Below, piece by piece: positions 25,077 through 34,073 of a stretch of DNA of 64,000 nt. A program made the position numbers and the translations under genes. Numbering within the stretch: the stretch's first letter is position 1; each line of letters starts with the position of its first letter. The notes under the pieces were generated by a model. That model saw only the letters and a program-made list of their open reading frames with translations. It did not search any database and had not been told where the DNA came from. Source of the DNA: Chryseobacterium sp. ON_d1 (GTDB lineage: Bacteria > Bacteroidota > Bacteroidia > Flavobacteriales > Weeksellaceae); contig NZ_BJTC01000012.1 in NCBI RefSeq assembly GCF_006829085.1, forward strand, positions 76,232 through 140,231, written 5' to 3'.

Positions 25077-25559
25077 ATGGACATTAAAGACATACAAAAT
25101 CTTATCAAGTTTGTATCTAAGGCTGAAGTTTCAGAAGTGAAGTACAAAACTAAAGATTTCGAAATCACTATTAAAACTCCATTAGCTGGAAGCGATGCTG
25201 TTTACGCACAGCCTGCAGTATACCATACTGCTCCGCAGGCGGTAGCTGCTCCGGCACCTGTTGCAACTCCTGCTGCTCCTGTTGCTGAAAAAGCTGAAGC
25301 TGCATCTGATGACAGCAAATATGTAACGATCAAATCTCCAATGATCGGTACTTTCTATAGAAAACCATCTCCTGATAAAGACGTATTTGTAAATGTAGGT
25401 GACGAAGTTTCTGTTGGTAAAGTAGTTTGTGTTATTGAAGCCATGAAGCTGTTCAACCAGATTGAATCTGAAATCAGCGGAAAAATCGTTAAAATTTTAG
25501 TTGACGACGCGACTCCTGTAGAGTATGACCAACCATTATTCTTAGTAGATCCATCTTAA
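25077..25559 (+). CDS. accB: Biotin carboxyl carrier protein of acetyl-CoA carboxylase
   Basis: The start is the ATG at 25077 (MDIKDIQNLIKFVSKAEVSE); the frame extends upstream but across the promoter and terminator. The 160 residues comprise an N-terminal dimer segment, an Ala/Pro-rich linker (about 45-80) and the biotinyl domain with the biotin-accepting Lys in VIEAMKLFNQIESE (about residue 124). It carries the carboxyl group between AccC and the AccA/AccD transferase. accC follows by 83 bases. Confidence 0.96.
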   Translation: MDIKDIQNLIKFVSKAEVSEVKYKTKDFEITIKTPLAGSDAVYAQPAVYHTAPQAVAAPAPVATPAAPVAEKAEAASDDSKYVTIKSPMIGTFYRKPSPDKDVFVNVGDEVSVGKVVCVIEAMKLFNQIESEISGKIVKILVDDATPVEYDQPLFLVDPS

Positions 25560-25566
25560 TTAAATA

Positions 25567-25634
25567 TTGATTAATGATGATTGATGATTGATTATAAAAT
25601 CAATTTCAAATTTCAAATTTTCAAATTTCAAATC
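25567..25634. repeat. Short tandem repeats between accB and accC
   Basis: Units of ATTGATG/GATTGAT are followed by four TTTCAAA-like units. The tract lies in the leader of accC and may be slippage-prone, but no function is visible. Confidence 0.5.
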
Positions 25635-25642
25635 GTATTAAG

Positions 25643-26998
25643 ATGTTCAAAAAAATATTAATAGCCAATCGTGGCGAAATTGCAATGCGTATTTTACGTA
25701 CTTGTAAAGAAATGGGGATCAAAACTGTTGCCGTATATTCTACTGCTGATAAAGACAGTCTTCATGTAAGATTTGCTGATGAAGCGGTATGTATTGGTCC
25801 TGCAATGAGTAAAGACTCATATCTTAAAATCCCTAACATTATTGCTGCTGCGGAAATTACCAATGCGGATGCCATTCACCCAGGTTACGGATTCTTATCT
25901 GAAAACGCCAACTTCTCAAGAATCTGCCAGAAAAACGGTATCAAATTCATTGGGGCTTCTCCTGAACAGATTGAAAAAATGGGAGATAAAGCGAATGCCA
26001 AGGCTACCATGAAAGCAGCTGGTGTGCCATGTGTACCAGGTTCTGACGGATTAATTGAATCTTATGAACATGCTGTAAAAATCGCTGAAGAAACCGGATA
26101 TCCTGTAATGATCAAGGCTACTGCAGGAGGTGGGGGAAAAGGGATGAGAGCTGTCTGGAAAGCCGAAGACCTTAAAGACCATTGGGAATCTGCAATTCAG
26201 GAAGCTGTAGCTGCCTTTGGAAACGGAGGTATGTACATGGAAAAACTGATTGAAGAGCCAAGACACATTGAAATTCAGGTTGCCGGAGATCAATATGGTA
26301 AAGCATGCCACCTTTCAGAAAGAGACTGCTCTGTACAGAGAAGAAACCAGAAATTAACGGAAGAAACCCCATCTCCTTTCATGACAGATGAACTTCGTGA
26401 GAAAATGGGGGAAGCCGCTGTAAAAGCAGCAGAATTCATTGGATATGAAGGGGTGGGAACAATCGAATTCCTTGTAGACAAGCACAGAAATTTCTATTTC
26501 ATGGAAATGAATACAAGAATCCAGGTAGAGCACCCTATTACCGAGCAGGTAATTGATTATGACCTGATCAGAGAACAAATTCTTCTTGCTGCCGGAACTC
26601 CTATTTCAGGAATCAACTATTACCCTAAACTGCATTCCATCGAATGTAGAATCAACGCAGAAGACCCTTACGCAGACTTCAGACCGTCCCCAGGAAAAAT
26701 CACAGGATTAAATATCCCTGGCGGGCACGGGATCAGAGTAGATACTCATGTGTATTCCGGATATACTATTCCTTCCAATTATGACTCCATGATCGCTAAG
26801 CTGATCACTACGGCTCAGACCCGTGAAGAAGCTATCGCAAAAATGAGACGTGCGCTTGAGGAATTCTATATTGAAGGAGTAAAAACAACAATTCCTTTCC
26901 ACAGACAATTGATGGATAATGAAGATTATCTTTCAGGAAACTATACTACAAAATTCATGGAAGATTTTGTAATGGATAGAAAGTATGATAATCACTAA
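25643..26998 (+). CDS. accC: Acetyl-CoA carboxylase biotin carboxylase subunit
   Basis: AccC carboxylates biotin on AccB using ATP and bicarbonate, the first step of fatty acid synthesis. The 451-residue length is standard. It shows FKKILIANRGEIAMRILRTC (residues 2-21), HPGYGFLSENANFSRICQ, the ATP-grasp glycine loop KATAGGGGKGMRAVW, ERDCSVQRRNQKLTEETPS, FYFMEMNTRIQVEHPITEQV and the C-terminal domain ECRINAEDPYADFRPSPG. accA is separate at 39155; accD is outside the window. Confidence 0.97.
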   Translation: MFKKILIANRGEIAMRILRTCKEMGIKTVAVYSTADKDSLHVRFADEAVCIGPAMSKDSYLKIPNIIAAAEITNADAIHPGYGFLSENANFSRICQKNGIKFIGASPEQIEKMGDKANAKATMKAAGVPCVPGSDGLIESYEHAVKIAEETGYPVMIKATAGGGGKGMRAVWKAEDLKDHWESAIQEAVAAFGNGGMYMEKLIEEPRHIEIQVAGDQYGKACHLSERDCSVQRRNQKLTEETPSPFMTDELREKMGEAAVKAAEFIGYEGVGTIEFLVDKHRNFYFMEMNTRIQVEHPITEQVIDYDLIREQILLAAGTPISGINYYPKLHSIECRINAEDPYADFRPSPGKITGLNIPGGHGIRVDTHVYSGYTIPSNYDSMIAKLITTAQTREEAIAKMRRALEEFYIEGVKTTIPFHRQLMDNEDYLSGNYTTKFMEDFVMDRKYDNH

Positions 26999-27020
26999 GA
27001 TTATTGTAAAATAAAAATTG

Positions 27021-27049
27021 AAACTGCCTCCTTCCGAGGCAGTTTTTTT
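27021..27049 (+). terminator. Terminator after accC
   Basis: AAACTGCCTC pairs with GAGGCAGTTT around a 5-base loop, followed by Ts. Confidence 0.88.
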
Positions 27050-27323
27050 CTTCAGGTTATCATATAGAATCTTTCACGAAAGACTTAAAAGGCACACTAA
27101 GACAATCCTCTCCGATTGTTAATAAAAATTAATAGATAAGTAAAAAATAAAATTCGGATATTATAAAGATATAATACCTATAACAATCTATTGGCAAAGA
27201 AAATATTTTCTTATACGGTATTATTCCGCGTTAAAATCTACTTCTATTTGATCCCAAAACGACATTGGATATTTGTTTAAGCATATCATTAATATTGCGT
27301 AAATTTGTTGAAAACCAAAATAT
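27050..27323 (+). promoter_or_regulatory. Non-coding leader region of rocD
   Basis: No ORF is supported. TAAATTTG at 27300-27307 is a -7 element 16 bases before the rocD ATG; the nearest TTG (27273-27275) is 24 bases away, slightly beyond the usual spacing. The rest is AT-rich with no hairpin of note. Confidence 0.5.
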
Positions 27324-28571
27324 ATGTCAACAGCAGAACAAACAAAAAACTCACAGTATTTTATTGACCTTGAAGACAAACATGGAGCACATAACTATCA
27401 TCCACTTCCAGTAGTTCTGGACCGAGGAGAAGGTGTTTTCGTTTGGGATGTAGAAGGCAAAAGGTACTATGATTTTCTTTCAGCGTATTCTGCTGTAAAC
27501 CAAGGGCACTCTCATCCAAAAATCGTAGGAGCGCTTGTAGAGCAGGCACAAAAGCTGGCTTTAACATCAAGAGCTTTCTACAACTCCAAACTGGGAGAGT
27601 ATGAACAGAAAATTACAGCGCTTTTTGGATTTGATAAAGTTTTACCTATGAACTCTGGGGCTGAAGCAGTGGAAACAGCAGTAAAATTAGCCAGAAAATG
27701 GAGTTATGAAGTAAAAGGAATTTCGGAGAACGCTGCAAAAATAATCGTTTGCGAAAACAATTTCCATGGAAGAACAACCACTATTGTTTCTTTCTCTAAC
27801 GATCCGGATGCTAACCAAAATTACGGGCCTTTTACCCCAGGATTTATCAGGATTCCTTACAATGATATTGCAGCCTTAGAAGAAGTACTACACAGAGAAG
27901 CCGGAAATATTGCTGCTTTTCTTGTAGAACCAATCCAGGGAGAAGCCGGAGTATATGTTCCAGATGAAAACTTTCTGAAAAATGCTTCTGAGCTGTGTAA
28001 AAAACACAATGTGCTTTTCATCGCCGATGAAGTTCAGACCGGTATTGCAAGAACGGGAAGACTGATTGCATGTCACCACGAAGACGTTCAGCCCGATATT
28101 TTAATTTTAGGGAAAGCCCTTTCAGGAGGAATGTATCCGGTATCAGCAGTTTTGGCCAATGATCATATCATGAATGTAATCAAGCCGGGCCAACATGGTT
28201 CTACATTCGGAGGGAATCCGATTGCATGTGCAGTAGCAGTAGCAGCACTCGATGTGGTAGCTGATGAAAAACTGTCTGAAAGAGCAGAAGAATTAGGAAA
28301 CCTGTTCCGGGCCGAAATTGAAAAACTGATTGGAAAAACAGACCTTATTACCAAAGTGAGAGGAAAAGGACTTTTAAATGCGATCCTGATCAATGACTCC
28401 CCTGAAAGTTCTACCGCATGGAATCTTTGTCTTCAATTAAAAGAAAATGGATTACTTGCAAAGCCCACTCACGGTAATATCATCAGACTGGCTCCGCCAT
28501 TGGTCATTACTGAAGAGCAATTATTGGACTGTGTGAAGATTATAGAAAAGACTATTCTTGAGTTTAGATAA
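27324..28571 (+). CDS. rocD: Ornithine aminotransferase
   Basis: This PLP-dependent class III aminotransferase converts ornithine and 2-oxoglutarate to glutamate semialdehyde and glutamate. The 415 residues show HNYHPLPVVLDRGEGVFVWD (residues 20-39), MNSGAEAVETAVKLARKWSY, NNFHGRTTTIVSFSND, LFIADEVQTGIARTG and the PLP lysine in LILGKALSGGMYPVSAVLA (about residue 256). The next gene, a glycosyltransferase, starts 2 bases after its stop, so the amino-acid gene and the polysaccharide cluster probably share a transcript. Confidence 0.94.
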   Translation: MSTAEQTKNSQYFIDLEDKHGAHNYHPLPVVLDRGEGVFVWDVEGKRYYDFLSAYSAVNQGHSHPKIVGALVEQAQKLALTSRAFYNSKLGEYEQKITALFGFDKVLPMNSGAEAVETAVKLARKWSYEVKGISENAAKIIVCENNFHGRTTTIVSFSNDPDANQNYGPFTPGFIRIPYNDIAALEEVLHREAGNIAAFLVEPIQGEAGVYVPDENFLKNASELCKKHNVLFIADEVQTGIARTGRLIACHHEDVQPDILILGKALSGGMYPVSAVLANDHIMNVIKPGQHGSTFGGNPIACAVAVAALDVVADEKLSERAEELGNLFRAEIEKLIGKTDLITKVRGKGLLNAILINDSPESSTAWNLCLQLKENGLLAKPTHGNIIRLAPPLVITEEQLLDCVKIIEKTILEFR

Positions 28572-28573
28572 AA

Positions 28574-29353
28574 ATGGCTCTCTCCCTTGCAATCATTACT
28601 TATAATGAAGAAGAAAATATTGTAAGACTTTTAGATTCAATAGCAGATATTGCTGATGAAATCATTATTGTCGATAGTTTTTCAACAGATAAGACCAAAG
28701 AATTCTGCACTCAAAAATATCCTGAAGTAAAGTTCTTTGAGAAAAAATTCAATGGGTATGGTGAACAAAAAAACCATGCCCTTAATTTATGCTCTCATGA
28801 ATGGATTCTTTTTCTGGATGCTGATGAAGTTCCTGATGAAGACATGAAAAGATCCATAAAAAAGATTGTTTTTTCGGAAAATACGGAATTCAATGTTTAT
28901 ATGGCCAAATTCAGTAACCATCTTGGGATACACCTGATCAAGCATGGAGGGTGGGGAAATGTATATCGTGACAGGCTTTTCAAAAAACAGTATGCCCGAT
29001 ATTCTGATGACAAGGTACATGAATTTTTGATTACCGATCAGAAATCCGGCCTTTTGGAAGGAAAGCTTGACCATTATACTTACAAAAGTATTCACCATCA
29101 TGTATCAAAAATCAATAAATATTCTGATATGATGGCGGAAAAGATGTTTGAAAGAGGAAAAAAAATCAACAGGTTCAAAATCATTGTCAGTCCTGTTTTT
29201 GAATTTATTAAAGTATTTATTTTCAAACTGGGTTTTCTGGATGGATTCCCCGGATTTTATATCGCCAAAACAATGTCCTATTATACCTTTTTGAAATATA
29301 TCAAACTGCGTGAAAAAATAAGACTGTCTGAATTGAAAAAACACGGTAAATAG
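28574..29353 (+). CDS. Glycosyltransferase family 2, core-sugar type
   Basis: The 259-residue protein opens LSLAIITYNEEENIVRLLDS (residues 3-22) with IIIVDSFSTDKTKEFC and the metal site LFLDADEVPDEDM near residue 80, then KVHEFLIT. This is the WaaE/KdtX-like GT2 group that adds sugars to lipopolysaccharide inner core in other bacteria. It is the first of six surface-glycan genes in a tight run, with a paralogue at 30175. Confidence 0.9.
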   Translation: MALSLAIITYNEEENIVRLLDSIADIADEIIIVDSFSTDKTKEFCTQKYPEVKFFEKKFNGYGEQKNHALNLCSHEWILFLDADEVPDEDMKRSIKKIVFSENTEFNVYMAKFSNHLGIHLIKHGGWGNVYRDRLFKKQYARYSDDKVHEFLITDQKSGLLEGKLDHYTYKSIHHHVSKINKYSDMMAEKMFERGKKINRFKIIVSPVFEFIKVFIFKLGFLDGFPGFYIAKTMSYYTFLKYIKLREKIRLSELKKHGK

Positions 29354-29354
29354 C

Positions 29355-30119
29355 ATGATCCTATACCTGATTCCTGTTGTATTGGCGGCATTTATCGCTG
29401 TGTATTTCCGTCTATACCTTTTTATGTTTCCACATAACAGACTGGTTATTCTCATGTATCACCAGATTGAAAAAGAAAGCCATGAAGACCTTACAGTCAG
29501 CTTAAAAAATCTTGAGCAGCAGTTTTCTTATCTAAACCATAAAAAATATACTCCACATTTTTTTTCAGAGCTTAATACTCCATCAAAAAAGAATATTATC
29601 ATCACCTTTGATGACGGATATCGAAATAATCTTGAATACCTGCCTGCCTTACTTGAAAAGTATGACCTGAAGGCTACTATATTTATTCCAACAGGCTTTA
29701 TTGAAAAAGGATATAAAAACTACCCTATGATGACCTTTGATGAAATCAGAAGCCTTGATAAAAAATATTTTGAGATTGCCCTTCACAGCCACGCTCATGA
29801 AAATCTTAAAAATGGATCTCCTGATTTTATAGAAAAAGACCTAAAAAAGAATATGGAAATTCTTGATGCCCAAAACATACAGTATTCAAGGGTTCTGGCC
29901 TATCCGTACGGTAAATATCCCAATAAAAATAAAGAAAAACATGCTTTTTTTTCTATTTTGAAAAAAATAGGAATTGATTTTGCAGTAAGAATTGGTAATA
30001 AAGTGAATTATTACCCTACGCAGTATCCATACGAGCTGTGTAGAATTGATATAAAAGGCAAAGATTCGATCATAAAATTCAAATTAAAACTTATCTTTGG
30101 AAGATTAAAACTATTTTAA
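29355..30119 (+). CDS. Polysaccharide deacetylase family protein
   Basis: The 254-residue protein has an N-terminal membrane helix (LIPVVLAAFIAVYFRLYLF) and a NodB-like domain: IIITFDDGYRNNLEYLPALL (residues 75-94, with the Asp-Asp metal site) and LHSHAHENLKNGS (metal His pair, near residue 143), then VLAYPYGKYP. It would remove N-acetyl groups from a glycan near the membrane. It starts one base after the preceding glycosyltransferase stop; the substrate is presumably the glycan made by this cluster. Confidence 0.9.
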   Translation: MILYLIPVVLAAFIAVYFRLYLFMFPHNRLVILMYHQIEKESHEDLTVSLKNLEQQFSYLNHKKYTPHFFSELNTPSKKNIIITFDDGYRNNLEYLPALLEKYDLKATIFIPTGFIEKGYKNYPMMTFDEIRSLDKKYFEIALHSHAHENLKNGSPDFIEKDLKKNMEILDAQNIQYSRVLAYPYGKYPNKNKEKHAFFSILKKIGIDFAVRIGNKVNYYPTQYPYELCRIDIKGKDSIIKFKLKLIFGRLKLF

Positions 30120-30174
30120 AAAACAATTTTAGGTAAATATTTTCACATAGTTACCTATCAAACAAATCGTTGTG

Positions 30175-30921
30175 ATGAATATAAGTGGTTTAATCATAAC
30201 ATATAATGAAGAAAAAAATATACAGGATGTCCTTGAGTCTTTTGATTTTTGTGATGAAATAATTGTGATAGACTCTTTTAGTACGGATAAAACTGTAGAA
30301 ATTGCGAAGAAATTCTCCCATGTAAAAGTGATTCAAAATAAATTTGAAGACTTTACAAAACAAAGAAATCTGGCTCTGGATGCTGCAAAAAACGACTGGG
30401 TCTTATTTTTGGATGGTGATGAAAGAATTACCCCGGCCCTGAAGCAGGAAATTATTAACGTACTGAATAAACCCGGGCAAAAAGATGCTTACTATTTTTA
30501 CAGGAAATTCTTTTTTGCCCAAAAGCCGATTCATTTTTCAGGAACACAGTCTGATAAAAACTTCAGACTTTTCAGAAAATCGAAGGCCAGATATATGGCA
30601 GGAAAAAAGGTACATGAAACGCTTGAAGTAAATGGATCCATCGGAGTTTTAAAAAATAAATTGCTTCATTACTCCGTTTCAGATTATGAATCTTATAGAA
30701 AAAAAATGGTTCATTACGGCGTTTTAAAAGGAAAAGAGCTGGCAGCAAAAGGGAAGAAATACAATGTTTTAATTCAATATATTAAAACAGCTTTTAAATT
30801 TTTTAAAGCCTATATAATGAGACTGGGTATTTTAGACGGGAAAGAAGGCTATCAGCTGTCCTACCTGCAATCTTTGAGCGTTTTCGAGACCTATGAATCA
30901 TTAAAAAAAGAGCAAAATTAG
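30175..30921 (+). CDS. Glycosyltransferase family 2, core-sugar type, second copy
   Basis: I chose the ATG at 30175 over the GTG one codon earlier. The 248-residue protein opens NISGLIITYNEEKNIQDVLE with IIVIDSFSTDKTVEIAKKF and the metal site LFLDGDERITPAL. It is clearly paralogous to the protein at 28574 (shared ITYNEExNI, VDSFSTDKT, KxVHE and LGxLDGxxG segments) and probably adds a related sugar to the same glycan. Confidence 0.9.
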   Translation: MNISGLIITYNEEKNIQDVLESFDFCDEIIVIDSFSTDKTVEIAKKFSHVKVIQNKFEDFTKQRNLALDAAKNDWVLFLDGDERITPALKQEIINVLNKPGQKDAYYFYRKFFFAQKPIHFSGTQSDKNFRLFRKSKARYMAGKKVHETLEVNGSIGVLKNKLLHYSVSDYESYRKKMVHYGVLKGKELAAKGKKYNVLIQYIKTAFKFFKAYIMRLGILDGKEGYQLSYLQSLSVFETYESLKKEQN

Positions 30922-30925
30922 TTGA

Positions 30926-31921
30926 ATGAAGATTTGTATCATTAGTTATGATTTTTGGGATTATGATAAGTATATTGTTGAAACATTATGCAAACGTGGT
31001 ATTGATGCCCATCATATAAAGATCAGTACCGTTACTCATTCCAACTTCAATGAAAGAGCTGTAAATGCTTTAAGTAAAACTTTTTTAAACAAAAATCTTA
31101 AGACTGAAAAAAGACAGAAATACGTTCTGGACTCCCTGGAAAAATTAGGATATCAGGACCAGATACTGGTCATGAGCCCGGATACATTTGATCTTTCCAC
31201 TCTAAAAAAAATCCGAAAATATACAGACCGGCTGGTTACTTATCTTTATGACAATCTGGAAAGGGTTCCGGTAGAAGATAAACTGTATCTTTTTGATAAG
31301 GTATTTTCATTTGATCATATCGATGTAAAGAAGCATGGTTTTGAAAAACTAACGAATTACATCTATCTTCCGCATTGTCCGGAAAGCAAACAACATCCGG
31401 AAATGGACCTTTTCTACATTACATCTTATGATAACAGAAGGGTTTCACTAATAAAACAACTGGCCAAAAAACTGGTTGAACAGGGTCTCAAATTTCAGAT
31501 TATGGTTATTGGAAAAAAGTCTTGGAAACATCAGCTGACCAATATCTTTACAACAGTACCTAAAAACCTTTTTCTGATTTTCAGTATCAAAAAGATTCCT
31601 CATAATGATCTTCCAAGGTATTATAAAAATTCAAAGGTTTTACTTGATCTGATGCGCGAAGGCCAATACGGACTCAGCTTCAGGGTTTTTGAAGCCATGT
31701 CTCTGGAAAAGAAAATCATTACTGATAATGAAGCCATTAAAACGTATGATTTTTACAATCCCAATAATATTTTGATTTTAAACAAAAATATTAGTAATCT
31801 TGACAAATCTTTCTTTGAGAAACCCTATGAAAAAATTCCGGAGGAAATCTATTACAGATATACGTTGGACAGCTGGGTGAACAAGGTTTTTGAAATAGCT
31901 GATAATGGCAATAATTTATGA
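30926..31921 (+). CDS. Glycosyltransferase-like protein, tandem paralogue 1
   Basis: The 331-residue protein has a GT-B-like layout: an N-terminal Rossmann start MKICIISYDFWDYDKYIVET and a C-terminal donor region with LLDLMREGQYGLSFRVFEAM (about residues 246-265) and KTYDFYNPNNILIL. These resemble capsule/lipooligosaccharide transferases with a CgeB-like end. The GLSFRVFEA and YDFYNPNNI segments are shared with the next gene, so the pair arose by duplication. Its stop overlaps the next ATG by 4 bases. Confidence 0.75.
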   Translation: MKICIISYDFWDYDKYIVETLCKRGIDAHHIKISTVTHSNFNERAVNALSKTFLNKNLKTEKRQKYVLDSLEKLGYQDQILVMSPDTFDLSTLKKIRKYTDRLVTYLYDNLERVPVEDKLYLFDKVFSFDHIDVKKHGFEKLTNYIYLPHCPESKQHPEMDLFYITSYDNRRVSLIKQLAKKLVEQGLKFQIMVIGKKSWKHQLTNIFTTVPKNLFLIFSIKKIPHNDLPRYYKNSKVLLDLMREGQYGLSFRVFEAMSLEKKIITDNEAIKTYDFYNPNNILILNKNISNLDKSFFEKPYEKIPEEIYYRYTLDSWVNKVFEIADNGNNL

Positions 31922-32883
31922 AAAAAAAACTTTTATTTATCGCTCCTGGTTATTATGGGTTTAATGATGTCGTTTTTGAAGGTCTGAAAAAATATAGTGG
32001 GTATGATGTCACTCATATTAATTCAACCTTGCCATATCAGTACAAAAATATTTTTGAAAAGATATATAATTTCTTTTTAAAAACCTTTCTTAAAAAAAAT
32101 CTCAAAAATATAAAAAGAGGAGAGCATATTCAACGGATCATTCAACTTCATGATTATGATGTATTATTAGTAAACAGACCTGATGTATTGAGCAATGATG
32201 ATCTAAATTCTGCTCTTGATAAATCTAAAAAGTCTATTGTTCTCTTTTGGGACAGTATTCAGAAAATACCTTCTCAGGAAGCCTATATTCAAAAGTTTGA
32301 TATATGCTGCAGTTTTGACAGCGATGACTGTAAGAATTATAATTTAAATTATGTGACCAATTTTTACTTTGTCAAAGACAAAAAATCAGTCACAAATTTT
32401 GATGTTTGCTATTTAGCAACTTATGATAAAAGAATAGCTGAAGCACAAATTCTTTTCGAATATTTTAACGATAACAATATCTCTGCAAAAGGGAAATTAT
32501 TTACTTACAAGTCTATTCCCATTAAAGAAAAACTTCCTAAGAATATTCAGGTCATTCATGAAATCATTCCTTTTTCAAATTCATATAAATATTACTTAGA
32601 TAGTAAAATCATTCTTGATATAGCACATCCTCATCAGAAAGGATTATCATTCAGACCATACGAAGCCATTGGTTTAAATAAAAAACTGATAACAACCAAC
32701 CAGGAAATCATCACATATGATTTTTATAATCCAAACAATATTTTTGTCATTAAAGATATTTCAAACTTTACAATTCCCAAGAACTTCTTAAGTGAAGATT
32801 ATGAACCTGCTGAAGATTGGATAAAAGAAAAGTATTATATTAAGAACTGGATAAAAACAATACTTTCATTTCATGAAAACTAA
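31918..32883 (+). CDS. Glycosyltransferase-like protein, tandem paralogue 2
   Basis: The 321-residue protein opens MKKKLLFIAPGYYGFNDVVF and carries ILDIAHPHQKGLSFRPYEAI (about 236-255) and ITYDFYNPNNIFVI, paralogous to the preceding gene. The DNA is strikingly A-rich with long A runs, more so than the housekeeping genes around it, as often seen in transferred surface-glycan genes. It overlaps the previous gene by 4 bases and the next by 11, so the three are tightly coupled. Confidence 0.75.
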   Translation: MKKKLLFIAPGYYGFNDVVFEGLKKYSGYDVTHINSTLPYQYKNIFEKIYNFFLKTFLKKNLKNIKRGEHIQRIIQLHDYDVLLVNRPDVLSNDDLNSALDKSKKSIVLFWDSIQKIPSQEAYIQKFDICCSFDSDDCKNYNLNYVTNFYFVKDKKSVTNFDVCYLATYDKRIAEAQILFEYFNDNNISAKGKLFTYKSIPIKEKLPKNIQVIHEIIPFSNSYKYYLDSKIILDIAHPHQKGLSFRPYEAIGLNKKLITTNQEIITYDFYNPNNIFVIKDISNFTIPKNFLSEDYEPAEDWIKEKYYIKNWIKTILSFHEN

Positions 32884-33910
32884 AATTTATTTTGTATGCC
32901 CCACTAATAAATTTGCGAGCGGAGGTGTGAAACAAATTTACCGACAAGTCGAAACATTAAACAAAAATGGATTCGAAGCTTATTTGTTACTTAAAAAAAG
33001 AGGAAAAAAGGAAAACTGGTTCAATAATAATGTTCCGATAAAAGTTAGCCCATACTTATTCAAGGAGCTGAAATATCTGTATAAAGGAAAAAAGATCAAT
33101 TTTTTTAAAAAATTAATTTTAAGTTTTTTAAAAACTCAAAGTATTGATATTGAAAAAGATGCTATTCTCGTTTTTCCTGAAATTTATGGCCCAAATATTC
33201 ATAAACTAGCTCCTGAAAACTCCAAAGTGATCTTTAATCAAAATTGTTATTATACATTTGGTTACTTTTCAATTTATGAAAACTATGAAGTGAATCCTTA
33301 TAATCATCCTAAAACGCTGGCTACAATTGTAGCTTCAGAGGATGCTGAAAGATATTTAAAATATACGTTTCCCGATTCTAAAGTTTTCAAAATGCGATTA
33401 GGCATTGACAATCAAATATTTAATTACGGTGAAAATAAAAAAAAGCAAATTTGTTTTATGCCAAGAAAGCTTGGCGATGATGTCACACAGGTTATTTGTA
33501 TATTAAAACAAAGAAATACATTAAGAGGATGGAACCTCGTTGCTATAGATAACAAAACAGAGCAGGAAGTAGCAGAAATCATGAAAGAAAGTGCTATTTT
33601 TCTGAGCTTTAATCATAAAGAAGGTTTTGGCCTTCCTCCTGCGGAAGCTATGTCTTGTGGTTGTTATGTAATTGGATATTCCGGCCAGGGTGGAAAAGAA
33701 TATCTAAAGCCTGAGTTTTCTACGCCTATAGAAGATGGTAATATTATTGAGTTTGTAGAAAAAATAGAAGAAACAATAAAAATTTATGAGGAAAATTCTC
33801 AGGAAATATTAAATAAAGGAAAGCTTTCTTCTCATTTCATTTTAGAAAATTATAGTTTAAAAAATGAGACCGGTGATACTGTAAATATTTGGAATAATAT
33901 TATACGATAA
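32873..33910 (+). CDS. Glycosyltransferase family 4-like
   Basis: The 345-residue protein has a GT-B fold: an acceptor start KIYFVCPTNKFASGGVKQIY (residues 4-23, with the glycine-rich SGGVKQ loop) and the retaining-transferase donor motif FNHKEGFGLPPAEAMSCGCY (about residues 247-266), then GYSGQGGKEY. This is typical of GT4 enzymes that extend capsular or O-antigen chains. It is the last gene of the glycan run and is followed by a strong terminator. Confidence 0.88.
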   Translation: MKTKIYFVCPTNKFASGGVKQIYRQVETLNKNGFEAYLLLKKRGKKENWFNNNVPIKVSPYLFKELKYLYKGKKINFFKKLILSFLKTQSIDIEKDAILVFPEIYGPNIHKLAPENSKVIFNQNCYYTFGYFSIYENYEVNPYNHPKTLATIVASEDAERYLKYTFPDSKVFKMRLGIDNQIFNYGENKKKQICFMPRKLGDDVTQVICILKQRNTLRGWNLVAIDNKTEQEVAEIMKESAIFLSFNHKEGFGLPPAEAMSCGCYVIGYSGQGGKEYLKPEFSTPIEDGNIIEFVEKIEETIKIYEENSQEILNKGKLSSHFILENYSLKNETGDTVNIWNNIIR

Positions 33911-33913
33911 CTT

Positions 33914-33945
33914 AAAAAGGATAATTTAGCAATTATCCTTTTTTT
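33914..33945 (+). terminator. Terminator of the glycan gene run
   Basis: AAAAGGATAATT pairs with AATTATCCTTTT around TAGC, followed by Ts. Confidence 0.85.
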
Positions 33946-34017
33946 AATTGAATCTCATTCCTTTCTCTTAAGGCCCATTATTTAAGCAGAAATCCAGCGG
34001 TTAAGTTTTTATTGTAA

Positions 34018-34049
34018 AAAAACCGCCCCTATGCTGAGGCGGTTTCTTT
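34018..34049 (-). terminator. Terminator after the first MACPF gene
   Basis: AACCGCC pairs with GGCGGTT; on the minus strand it is followed by a T run, 25 bases after the MACPF stop. On the plus strand it could also act as a backup terminator for the glycan genes. Confidence 0.75.
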
Positions 34050-34073
34050 GCTGTAAAATATCAATATTTTTAA

